Part shown: piece after piece, positions 8,383 to 17,400 of the stretch | How the letters are laid out: each line of letters starts with the position of its first letter | Position numbering within the stretch: the first letter of the stretch is position 1 | Assembly: GCA_946892665.1 (NCBI GenBank) | Contig: CAMPOT010000001.1 | Coordinates: forward strand, 1,488,001 to 1,552,000 | Direction: 5' to 3' | DNA: 64,000 nucleotides | Source of the DNA: Chryseobacterium sp. Marseille-Q5410 | GTDB taxonomy: Bacteria > Bacteroidota > Bacteroidia > Flavobacteriales > Weeksellaceae | The notes under the pieces: model-generated | Seen by the model: the letters and a program-made list of their open reading frames with translations, nothing else | Database searches by the model: none | What the model was told of the DNA's origin: nothing | Program-made: the position numbers and the translations under genes

Positions 8383-8395
8383 GTTTTTCGGTTTG

Positions 8396-8403
8396 CAAAT
8401 ATA
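8396..8403 (-). promoter_or_regulatory. -7 promoter box (TATATTTG) of tRNA-Arg
   Basis: Exact TAnnTTTG match on the minus strand, 13 bases upstream of the mature tRNA 5' end, consistent with a very short leader. Confidence 0.65.
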
Positions 8404-8427
8404 ACACTTTTTTGTTTTCTTTGGGAA

Positions 8428-9474
8428 ATGAAAACCACTTTTTTTTACATTTTAGCATATTTTGTTTTATTTTCCTGTAAAAAACAGGAAGTTACAACTC
8501 CGGAAAATTGGCAATCAATTTCCGAAAATGTGCGTTTTAAACACGACGGCACAATTTATCAGCTGCAATCTGGTAAATTTAATTATCAATTTTCTCAATC
8601 TCAGCTTCCATTCAAAAAGGTAATTCTGTTAAATGCAAGTTTAGTGGGATATTTCTCCGAATTGGGTTTGGAACAATCGATTATCGGAATTTCCAGTCCG
8701 GAATATGTTTATTCGAACAAAGTCCGAAAGTTAGTGGAGGGCGGAAAAATTCAGAATATGGGTAATGAACAGAAATACGATCTCGAAAAAATTATCGCAC
8801 TGAAACCCGATGCTATTTTTACCAATTATATTTCAAGTTTCGAAAATACTTATGATTTAATCAGGAAAAATGGGATTCAAATTATTTTTCTTGATGAATA
8901 TTTGGAACAAAACCCTTTAGAAAAATCAAAATACCTCGTGGTTTTCGGAAAACTTTTTAACAAAGAAAAATTGGCTGAAGCCAGGTTCACCGAAATTCAA
9001 AACAATTACCAATCCTTAAAAAAAATCGCCGGAAATTCCACGAAAAAGCCATTGGTTTTAGCCAATGAAATGTATGGGAATCAGTGGTTTCTTCCGGGCG
9101 GTAAAACCAACTTAGCACAATTCATCAAGGATGCTAATGCACAATATATTTACTCAGAAAATACCGATTCTAAAGCCGTTCCGATGAGTTTTGAAGAGGT
9201 TTTTGCGAAATCTGAAAAGGCGGAATATTGGATCAATATCGGAAATCATCAAACCAAAAAAGAGCTTTTGCAGATTAATCCCAATTATGCGAAAATGAAG
9301 GTTTACAATGAAGGAAAATTGTACACCATCGCCGGAAAAGAAAATGGCAAAGCCAACGATTATTTCGAAAGTGGATCGGTTCGCGCCGATTGGGTGCTGA
9401 AAGATTATATTAAAATTTTTCATCCGGAGTTGTTTCCAGCATATAATTTAACTTTTATGAAAGAATTAAAGTAA
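8428..9474 (+). CDS. ABC transporter substrate-binding lipoprotein (BtuF/FecB type)
   Basis: A 348-residue protein with lipobox LFSC (Cys17), so probably an outer-leaflet or periplasm-facing lipoprotein. The fold is the class III binding protein with a rigid helix: VILLNASLVGYFSELGLEQSIIGIS at the start of lobe one, DLEKIIALKPDAIFTNYIS (typical of this family), and GKTNLAQFIKDANAQYI later. Such proteins deliver cobalamin, heme or ferric siderophores to ABC importers. No permease or ATPase genes are adjacent, so the partner lies elsewhere. A start 60 bases upstream would overlap the tRNA and spoil the signal peptide; ATG 8428 is therefore chosen. Confidence 0.82.
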   Translation: MKTTFFYILAYFVLFSCKKQEVTTPENWQSISENVRFKHDGTIYQLQSGKFNYQFSQSQLPFKKVILLNASLVGYFSELGLEQSIIGISSPEYVYSNKVRKLVEGGKIQNMGNEQKYDLEKIIALKPDAIFTNYISSFENTYDLIRKNGIQIIFLDEYLEQNPLEKSKYLVVFGKLFNKEKLAEARFTEIQNNYQSLKKIAGNSTKKPLVLANEMYGNQWFLPGGKTNLAQFIKDANAQYIYSENTDSKAVPMSFEEVFAKSEKAEYWINIGNHQTKKELLQINPNYAKMKVYNEGKLYTIAGKENGKANDYFESGSVRADWVLKDYIKIFHPELFPAYNLTFMKELK

Positions 9475-9484
9475 ATTATATTTC

Positions 9485-9492
9485 TATTTTTG
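9485..9492 (+). promoter_or_regulatory. -7 promoter box (TATTTTTG) for mtgA
   Basis: Exact TAnnTTTG match in the 52-bp gap between the binding protein gene and mtgA, 34 bases before the ATG. Confidence 0.55.
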
Positions 9493-9526
9493 CAGCAGAA
9501 ACAAAGACTTGTAGAACGAATTAATT

Positions 9527-10171
9527 ATGTGGACGAAAATTAAAAAACTGATTTACATTATTATCCTCGCAAATATTCTTTTTATTGTTTGGGGAAAATT
9601 TTTCAATCCGCCTTTTACCATTACTCAAATCGGTGGCTTATTGGAATATGGCAAGCTGAAACGCGATTATATTTCCTATAATGAAATGGGAAATAATGTG
9701 AAAAAAGCAGTGTTAGCTTCGGAAGATCAAAGTTTTTTCAGCCACAATGGTTTCGATTATAAAGCGATTGAAAAGGCGATGAAACATAATGAACAGGGCA
9801 AAACGCTGCGTGGTGGAAGTACCATTTCGCAGCAAACCGCGAAAAATATTTTTCTTTGGCAGGGTAGGAGCTGGTTTCGCAAAGGACTGGAAGCAGTTTA
9901 CACCTTCATTATTGAGCTTGTTTGGGGCAAAGAGGTGATACTCGAGCGTTACTTAAATTCCATTGAAATGGGGCAAGGTGTGTTCGGTGTGGAAGCTGCT
10001 TCGCAGTATTATTTTAATAAAAGTTCAGCTAATTTAACCAAGAGCGAAGCCGCATGGATTGCCACAATTCTTCCGAATCCGAAAAAATACGACCCGAAAA
10101 ATCCATCAGCATATCTTAATAAAAAGCATCGATGGATTATGCGCCAAATGAATCATGTAAGTTTGAAATAA
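9527..10171 (+). CDS. mtgA: Monofunctional biosynthetic peptidoglycan transglycosylase
   Basis: A 214-residue GT51 enzyme with one N-terminal membrane anchor (about residues 7-25). The five GT51 motifs are visible: ASEDQSFFSHNG with the catalytic base Glu66, GGSTISQQTAKN, then KEVILERYLNSIEMG and FGVEAASQYYF. It polymerises lipid II into glycan strands at the outer face of the inner membrane. It has no transpeptidase domain and is of normal MtgA length. It has its own promoter box and is followed by a separate promoter for the next gene. Confidence 0.93.
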   Translation: MWTKIKKLIYIIILANILFIVWGKFFNPPFTITQIGGLLEYGKLKRDYISYNEMGNNVKKAVLASEDQSFFSHNGFDYKAIEKAMKHNEQGKTLRGGSTISQQTAKNIFLWQGRSWFRKGLEAVYTFIIELVWGKEVILERYLNSIEMGQGVFGVEAASQYYFNKSSANLTKSEAAWIATILPNPKKYDPKNPSAYLNKKHRWIMRQMNHVSLK

Positions 10172-10173
10172 TT

Positions 10174-10181
10174 TATCTTTG
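10174..10181 (+). promoter_or_regulatory. -7 promoter box (TATCTTTG) for the recombinase-family gene
   Basis: Exact TAnnTTTG match 8 bases before ATG 10190, again predicting a leaderless or nearly leaderless mRNA. Confidence 0.6.
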
Positions 10182-10189
10182 TACGGAAT

Positions 10190-12226
10190 ATGCCATTTTA
10201 CCGACAAAATAAGATAAGTTTTAATGAAACACTAGTCAAGTATTTCAGTTTCCGAAATGAAACGAAATCCTTGGAACCGCTCTCTGAGTTGATGCTCAGT
10301 TTGCGAAAATCAGATTTTGATGAAATTTTGGATTTTCTAAGAAATTCCCCCGAGATTGCTGAAAATTTAGGGTATTACATTCATCAAATTTTCGAGGGGA
10401 AACCTTTCAACCTTTCACTTACTGAAGCGAATATCTTATCGGAAAACGCCTTTTTTCCGGAATTTAAGAAGAGGATCCTCAACCAGATTTTGCCCGCTGT
10501 AGAAAACGAAAATACGGTGTGGTTTCTGGTCGATTTCACTTTGGTACGGCCAACAAAAGATTTGGAATATTTGAGAAATCTTAAGGAAGATCAGCTGGAC
10601 GAGTTTTTTACGCTTACAGGAATTGATCGCTTTATAACCTATCCAAAAGTCAAGCACGAACTTTTATTCTCGATGAATATTTTGGCTTGGCGTGTAATCG
10701 GAAATGCGATGGATGTAGAAGTGGTAAATATGGCTCCACAATACCGAAAGTTCGATAATCCTTTTCTGGCTTTACAAGATGAATTGGATATTTTGAATGC
10801 TAACTATAAGCAAAATCCTGATTTTTTTCTTACTTCCAAAGATGTTCATTATAAACAAATTAAAGTTTATTTGCAGCAATGTTTCGACTTTGTCACTTTA
10901 GCGTTCAAAAACTCAGCTAAGTATGGAATTTCCAGCAAAATTAATCAGTCATTGCTTAAAATCAGGCAACAATTAGAAAGAATGGCGGATATTCTGAATG
11001 TGATGGTAATCGATGATGAAAAAGATACGTTGATTAAGTCTAAACAATTGTTTTTTAATATATTACAATACAAATCTCACAAAAATAATATTCGTGATTT
11101 GGTGTACGACAGTACGACATTGATGTCGCATTTGATCACCAATCATACCGCAGAAACCGGTGCACATTACATTACCTCAACCAAAAAAGATTATGTAAAA
11201 ATGTTCCTAAAAGCTAGTGGTGGCGGGATCATAGTTGGTTGTTTGGTGGTGCTGAAATTGTTTTACGGCTCTCTCCCAGGAAGCGATTTTTCCCATGCGA
11301 TCTTATATGCAACCAATTATGCGATGGGTTTCATTATGATTTATTTGATGGGTTTTACCTTGGCAACCAAACAACCTGCGATGACGGCGGCTACAATGGC
11401 GAAAGTACTTTCTGAAGGTGAAAATACCAAAAGAAATTACCGAGATTTCGCGCATCTGGTTTCCAAATTGTTCAGGTCGCAGTTTATTGCTTTTATTGGA
11501 AATGTGGTGTGGGCTTTTCCTGTTGCATTAGCGATTATTTATGGTTTAGATGTACTTTTTCAGCAGAATTTTGCTGCGGAGAAAGCCACCAAAATTTTGC
11601 AAGATCACGATCCTTTTCAGTCGAAAGCTATTTTCCATGCTTGTATTGCAGGATTTTTTCTTTTTATTTCAGGGATCATTTCTGGAAACGTGGGCAATAG
11701 CTCGGTCTTTTATCATATTCCAAAAAGAATTGCCAAAAATCCTTTTCTCAATTATTTTCTTGGAGAAAGAGTGTCCAAAAACCTGTCAGATTTTTATGCC
11801 CGCAATTGGGCTGGAATCATCTCTAATTTCTGGTTTGGGGTTTTCTTGGGAATGACGGGACCTATTGGGATTTTCCTTGGTTTAGATCTGGATATTCGTC
11901 ATATTACTTTTGCTGCTGGTAATGTTGCTTTAGGTTTTTATGGCAAAGGCTTTGAGGTTGATGCTTACACTTTTTGGATTTCAATTTTCACGGTTTTTCT
12001 GATCGGATTTTTCAACTTTGTGGTGAGTTTTGGGTTGTCGATGATTTTGGCATTCCGTTCCAGAAAAGTGAATTTGGGTGAAGTAAAAGAAATTTACAAA
12101 GAAATTTTCCGATATTTTATGAAAAACCCGCTAAGATTCTTCTTCCCGATTCGCTCCAGCGTTTTGGATATTCGCGCGAAAGAGATGGTGGAAAATACCG
12201 TTTCTACAAAATCTGAAGATCATTAA
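10190..12226 (+). CDS. 'Site-specific recombinase' family membrane protein (PF10136-like)
   Basis: A 678-residue protein whose overall layout matches the family named after Neisseria Gcr. Residues 1-335 are soluble and mostly helical. Residues from about 340 to 640 hold six to eight hydrophobic segments with Gly-rich loops (for example ASGGGIIVGCLVVL, GNVGNSSVFYHIPKR, GFYGKGFEVDAYTFW). No Tyr- or Ser-recombinase catalytic motif is visible. The family name comes from an early genetic link to pilin variation; the membrane topology argues for an envelope role, but this is inference. Its 3' end overlaps the convergent DUF721 gene by 23 bases. Confidence 0.7.
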   Translation: MPFYRQNKISFNETLVKYFSFRNETKSLEPLSELMLSLRKSDFDEILDFLRNSPEIAENLGYYIHQIFEGKPFNLSLTEANILSENAFFPEFKKRILNQILPAVENENTVWFLVDFTLVRPTKDLEYLRNLKEDQLDEFFTLTGIDRFITYPKVKHELLFSMNILAWRVIGNAMDVEVVNMAPQYRKFDNPFLALQDELDILNANYKQNPDFFLTSKDVHYKQIKVYLQQCFDFVTLAFKNSAKYGISSKINQSLLKIRQQLERMADILNVMVIDDEKDTLIKSKQLFFNILQYKSHKNNIRDLVYDSTTLMSHLITNHTAETGAHYITSTKKDYVKMFLKASGGGIIVGCLVVLKLFYGSLPGSDFSHAILYATNYAMGFIMIYLMGFTLATKQPAMTAATMAKVLSEGENTKRNYRDFAHLVSKLFRSQFIAFIGNVVWAFPVALAIIYGLDVLFQQNFAAEKATKILQDHDPFQSKAIFHACIAGFFLFISGIISGNVGNSSVFYHIPKRIAKNPFLNYFLGERVSKNLSDFYARNWAGIISNFWFGVFLGMTGPIGIFLGLDLDIRHITFAAGNVALGFYGKGFEVDAYTFWISIFTVFLIGFFNFVVSFGLSMILAFRSRKVNLGEVKEIYKEIFRYFMKNPLRFFFPIRSSVLDIRAKEMVENTVSTKSEDH

Positions 12227-12494
12227 AATTCTCTTCTCCAAATTTTTCCTGGAACTTCGTCAGAAAGAAAGTTTTTCGCATTCGGAAATCGTTTTTCAAC
12301 AGTGGTGAATTTATTTTGATTTCCAATGTTTTCTTATTAAGATTCACCGATTCTATCTCATTAAAAAGAGCATCACTAAGGTATTCGTGCAAGAAATCTT
12401 TCACTTCGAAAGCCAAAAGTTTTTCCTCGAAACCATAGATTTTCGCAAATGATTTCACCAATTCCGAAGACTGATATTCTCTTTTCTTTTTCAT
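12204..12494 (-). CDS. DUF721 (DciA-like) protein
   Basis: A 96-residue protein starting KKKREYQSSELVKSFAKIYG, with the later LEIKINSPLLKNDFRMRK segment characteristic of DUF721. The family includes DciA, which assists loading of the replicative helicase in many bacteria, although members differ and this one is short. It starts 2 bases after the recF stop codon, so it is translated from the recF operon; pairing of DUF721 genes with recF is common. Its stop lies inside the end of the convergent recombinase-family gene. The DNA-replication role is inferred from family and neighbour. Confidence 0.75.
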   Translation of the reverse strand: MKKKREYQSSELVKSFAKIYGFEEKLLAFEVKDFLHEYLSDALFNEIESVNLNKKTLEIKINSPLLKNDFRMRKTFFLTKFQEKFGEENFNDLQIL

Positions 12495-12496
12495 GA

Positions 12497-13600
12497 TTAT
12501 ATTTCAAATATTTTCGATTCTTCGTTGATGTTTTTTACCAGTTTCTCGGTTCTTTCTTTGCTTGTATCGGTAATGAAAATTTGTCCGAAATGCTCCTGAT
12601 TTACCAGTTCAATCAATTGGGAAACGCGGGTATCATCCAGTTTATCGAAAATATCGTCGAGCAGCAAAATAGGTGTTTTCCCGGTTAATTCTTTCACCCT
12701 GTTCATTTGTGAAAGTTTCAAAGCGATTAAAAATGATTTTTGCTGACCTTGGCTTCCAACTTTTTTGATGGAATTTCCGTTCATTTCAAAAAACAGATCA
12801 TCCTTGTGGATTCCTTTGGACGTGTAAGTCAGAATTCGGTCTTTTTCCAGGCTTTCCTTTAAAATTTGTCGGAATATTTCATCGGGTTTTTCTGTTTGCA
12901 ACTCATCAAGAAGATGGGATTGATAAACTACGGTCACCTTTTCGTTTCCTTTGGAAATTATTTCGTAATAACTTTGAATCAAAGGTAGAATAGAGTCCGT
13001 AAAATTCCTTCTTTTCTCAAAAATTTTGGTTCCGAATTTAATCAAAGGTTCATTGTAAATTTCCAGACTTTCGATGTCGAAAGAGCGGTTTTTAGCGAAG
13101 TTTTTTAGCAAAGCATTTCGCTGTTGAACGGTTTTTTGATATTGAATTAAACTGAAAAGATATTCCGAATCGGTTTGCGAAATCATCGAATCCAAAAACT
13201 TTCTGCGACTTTCCCCGGAATCAGAAATCAAATTTGAATCGTAAGGCGAGATAATCACACTTGGCAAAAATCCGATATGATCGGCAATTCTATCGTAGGA
13301 TTTATCGTTTTTTTTAATGATTTTTTTAGATTCCTTCGGAAGCTGAATTTTTAAAATATTTTCCTTTTCACCATCGAAAATTTCACCCTCAATAGTAAAG
13401 AAATCTTCATCCGTTTTAATATTATTCAGATCCGTATTACCTAAGAAACTTTTCGCCACGGAAAGGTAATGCAACGCATCGAGCACATTGGTTTTCCCCG
13501 CACCGTTGTTTCCTACAAAGCAATTGATTTGCGACGAAAACTCAAAAGATTTCTCCGGATGATTTTTAAAATTGATTAAATGAAGTTTTTGGATAACCAT
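12497..13600 (-). CDS. recF: DNA replication and repair protein RecF
   Basis: A 367-residue SMC-like ATPase. Walker A is INCFVGNNGAGKTNVLDAL (about residues 25-43), the signature motif is in KKVGSQGQQKSFLIALKLSQ, and Walker B is ILLLDDIFDKLD followed by the D-loop. RecF binds ssDNA-dsDNA junctions and, with RecO and RecR, loads RecA at gaps. Length is normal for the family. It lies 3 bases downstream of a UbiA-like membrane protein gene and 2 bases upstream of DUF721, forming one transcription unit read from 14365. Confidence 0.95.
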   Translation of the reverse strand: MVIQKLHLINFKNHPEKSFEFSSQINCFVGNNGAGKTNVLDALHYLSVAKSFLGNTDLNNIKTDEDFFTIEGEIFDGEKENILKIQLPKESKKIIKKNDKSYDRIADHIGFLPSVIISPYDSNLISDSGESRRKFLDSMISQTDSEYLFSLIQYQKTVQQRNALLKNFAKNRSFDIESLEIYNEPLIKFGTKIFEKRRNFTDSILPLIQSYYEIISKGNEKVTVVYQSHLLDELQTEKPDEIFRQILKESLEKDRILTYTSKGIHKDDLFFEMNGNSIKKVGSQGQQKSFLIALKLSQMNRVKELTGKTPILLLDDIFDKLDDTRVSQLIELVNQEHFGQIFITDTSKERTEKLVKNINEESKIFEI

Positions 13601-13603
13601 TCG

Positions 13604-14359
13604 TCAAAAATACTTCATTAAAATCAGAAATAAAAGTGGCAATCCGGAACATGTTTCCAGACCGAACGAAAAGTAAGCATCCGGCTTTTGAGTTTCAGAA
13701 AAATAAATGAAAAGAAAAGTAATGGCACAGGTAAGAAAAAAAGCAATAGCAAAATTGATTTTAAGTGTAAAAATCGTTATCAACAAACTCAAAAAAACCA
13801 GAAGATAGGCGAGGAATTTAGTTTTTTCAACACCGATTAAAATAGGAAAGGTAATCACTTGATCGTCTTGCATATCGCGGATGTCAAATGGCAAAACAAG
13901 TGCTGTTACAAAGAATAAACTAATAAAAAAAATATCGGGATTAAATTCGGGTACGATAAGCCAGGAATTGATTAAAGCCCAGGTTAGTCCTACATAGAAA
14001 ACCTTTAGCAGTGGGATTTTCCGGATATAATTTTCTAAAAAAGAGGTGTTGTAAAGCAAGCCTAAAATTACAATTAAAAACCATTTTACAAGCCGAATTT
14101 CATTGTGATTCAATAAAATAAGAACCGCTGAAACAACGCCACAACATATATTGAAAACCAAAATTTTCCAAAAGAAACGATGATGTTGATATTTCGTGTA
14201 CAAATAACCGCTGAAAAAAGTAATGAAAATGAGGATTACCGTTGGCAATCGGAACAAATTTTGCTCAAACATGAAAAACATAGACAAAGCAGTTCCCATC
14301 AAAGAAACATAAATCTGGCTGTCGATGATATATTTTTTCAGTAAATTTAGAATCTGCAT
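13604..14359 (-). CDS. UbiA-like polytopic membrane protein
   Basis: A 251-residue protein with about eight transmembrane helices. The second Asp-rich motif of UbiA prenyltransferases is visible (LPFDIRDMQDDQ, near residue 159), and the surrounding GLLYNTSF and LKVFYVGLTWALINSWL segments fit that fold. The first Asp-rich motif (NDxxDxxxD) is not recognisable, so prenyl transfer activity is doubtful. ATG 14359 is preferred over a TTG 18 bases upstream because an exact TAAATTTG box overlaps that TTG. First gene of a tight operon with recF and DUF721. Confidence 0.65.
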   Translation of the reverse strand: MQILNLLKKYIIDSQIYVSLMGTALSMFFMFEQNLFRLPTVILIFITFFSGYLYTKYQHHRFFWKILVFNICCGVVSAVLILLNHNEIRLVKWFLIVILGLLYNTSFLENYIRKIPLLKVFYVGLTWALINSWLIVPEFNPDIFFISLFFVTALVLPFDIRDMQDDQVITFPILIGVEKTKFLAYLLVFLSLLITIFTLKINFAIAFFLTCAITFLFIYFSETQKPDAYFSFGLETCSGLPLLFLILMKYF

Positions 14360-14364
14360 TTGCG

Positions 14365-14372
14365 CAAATTTA
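14365..14372 (-). promoter_or_regulatory. -7 promoter box (TAAATTTG) of the UbiA-like/recF operon
   Basis: Exact TAnnTTTG match on the minus strand, 5 bases before ATG 14359. It supports the shorter start and a leaderless transcript. Confidence 0.65.
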
Positions 14373-14421
14373 ACCAATAATTCCTTTCGCCATCCTAAAG
14401 CTAGTTCAACACCAATTTTTT

Positions 14422-17400
14422 ATGAAAAATCTCACCAAAATCTTCAGTTTTTTTCTTTTGCTGATGTTCTTTGCGCCTCTTTTTGGGCAAAAATATTACG
14501 ATGATCAGTGGAAAAAAGTAAGCGATAATTACAAATCCGGAAAGTACAAATCCAACCTTCCCATTATTTTAGAAATCCAAAAACAAGCCATGAAAGATGA
14601 AAACATCAACCAATTGATCCGCTCGCTGAAAGCGGAATTCAGTATTTCCAACCAAACGTACGATGATGGTGACAATGATGCTACGAGCCGTTTTTTCAAG
14701 AAACTTTCAACATTCGGCGAAACACTGAAAGGTGATCAGAAATTGGTTTTTCGGGTTTTATTGGGAGAGTTTTTTTGGGATTATTACCAAAATAATTCTT
14801 GGGAAATCAATCAAAGAACGAATTTTGATAACCAAGATTTTGCACAAATCGAAACATGGAGCAAATTGGATTTTAAAAATTTTCTAACTAAAAATTTTTC
14901 GATTTTAAATGCAGAAAAAGATCATTTAAAGAACATAAAAACCTCGGATATTAAAGAAATTTTCGAAAATAAAAATGATTTGGAATATTTTCCGACTTTG
15001 TTCGATTGGAGTTTTTCTAATGAAATTGAATTTCTAAAAAACGATGATCTTTTCACTCCGAACGAATTAAAGCAAAATCAAGCCAGAATTTTGTCAAATT
15101 ATGATGAATTGATTTCGAAAAATTCCGGGAATTCAAAACTCTATTTTCAGCATAAAAAACTGAATGATCAATGCGGATTTACGATTTGCAAAAACCAACT
15201 TTTGCAGTTACAAAACCTTGCGAAATCCAATATTGATGGGGATTACAAATTAATGATCATTGCGGATATTGTGGATCTTTTAACGGCAGATAAAAAATTC
15301 GCAGAAGCGCTGCAATGGATTGAAGGTGGGAAAAAACAATATCCAAAATCGCAGTTTTATAACAATTTGGAAAACAGAAAGAATCAGATTCTAAATCCTA
15401 CTTTAGCCATAAAATATGAGAAACATACGCAGGCAAATTTGCCAATTCATCTGGTTGCCCAAGCGAAAAATGTTGATCAGTTTTCATTAAATATTTATGA
15501 GGTAAAAGATGACGTAACAAATTTCTTGAAATATGTTTCGAATTCTTATGATAAAAATATTTTTTCAGCGATCAAGAAATCGTTGGTAAGAAAGGAGATT
15601 TTCAGACTTCCGAACTTGAATGATTTCCAAAATCACCAAACTTCATTAGAAATAAAGCCACTTCCGTCGGGAATTTATTTGGTGGAATATGTTGTAGAAA
15701 ATGGAATTCAGGACCATTTTTACTTTATTGCAACTTCTTCTAGATTGATTTACGACCAAAAAGATGAGAGAAAATCGATTGAAGATCGACTAAAATTAGT
15801 CCATCGGCAAAATGGACAACCGATTTCTAATGAAGGTTTGAGAATCTTCGAATATTCTCGTGGAAAAACCCTCAATACTTATAATATCAATTCCGATAAT
15901 GCTGCGAATTTCAAATTTCCTCTTTCTAAAGATAAAGAGTATTATCGCTATTTTTTGGTACAACAACCGAAAACCAACGATTACAATTTGATTCAAGCTT
16001 ATGGAAATCAATACTACGGAGAAAGTAAAATTGAAGACAGAGAACAGGCACAAATTTTCCTTGACAGAGCAATTTACAGACCTGGACAAACCGTTTATTT
16101 TAAGGTAATTAATACAAAAATCAATAAAGAAATAGAAAGTGTTTCGGCGGGAATTTCACAAAAAATTACACTTCACGATGCAAACGGTGAGGAAATTTCT
16201 TCACAGAATTTCAAAACCAATGAATTTGGTTCATACAATGGAAATTTTATTTTGCCCAACGGGAAACTAAATGGCAGTTTTTCTCTTCAAGTTGAAGGAA
16301 ATAATATAGATTCCTACAAATCATTCCAAGTTGAAGAATACAAAAGGCCGAAATTTGAGGTTACTTTCGAGCCGGTAAAAGATGAATATAAGTACGGGCA
16401 AACCATTGAATTGAAAGGAAAAGCAATGATGTTTTCCGGAGTTCCTTTGAGTAATGCTACCGTAAATTATGAAATAAAAAAACAAAACATCAGATGGAGA
16501 TACTTCTGGTGGTTTCCTCGTGGAAATGACAATGAAAACTCAATTCTTGGCGAAGTAAAAACCAATGAAAAAGGTGAATTTACCATCAAAGTTGATCTGA
16601 AAAAAGATGAAACTTTAGAAGGAATCCAGATTGATAATTATCAAATCAATGCTTCGGTTACAGATATTAACGGAGAAACACAATCTGATCAAACCAATTT
16701 AAAAGTGGCTTCGGTTTCGCACTACATCAAAGTTGATGAAGTGAAAGATACCTTTGCCGGTGAAAATTTGAAAATTAAAGTTGAAACCAAAAATTACAAC
16801 GACCAGAATTTAAAAAAATCATATCAGGTAAAATTGTCGAAACTACAACCGAAAGAAAGAATTTACCGAAGCAATTTTGAGAATGAAATTCAGGATTTAC
16901 CACAACTTTCGAAGGCAGAATTTATCCAAAAATTCCCACATGATTATTTTGAAAAATCGGAGAAAGAAAATAGAGTAGAAAAAGTAATTTTTGAAAAAAA
17001 TCAAGAACCGAAAACCGATGCTTCAGAATCAAAAAATCTTGATTCTAGTGTCTTGAATCTTGGCTCTTTATCAGCAGGAAATTACAAACTTGAACTCTTT
17101 AATATCGAAGGAAAAGACACCATAAAAACCGAAAAAACTTTTGAGGTTTTCGATAAAAGATTCCTCACCGATTCTCAAAAACCTTTCCTGAAAATCATTC
17201 AGCCAAAATTGGAATTTCAACGAAATGAAAAGGCGATCATCTACGCTTATTCTGCAATTCCAAATGCGTTGGTCAACATTTATGTGCAGAACGGAAATGG
17301 AAAGACCGAAACCGAACAGAAAACTTTCAAAAATGGAGTTTTACAGTACGAAGTAGCGTTCCCGAAAGACGAAAACATCGATCAGATCAATGTTCAGTTT

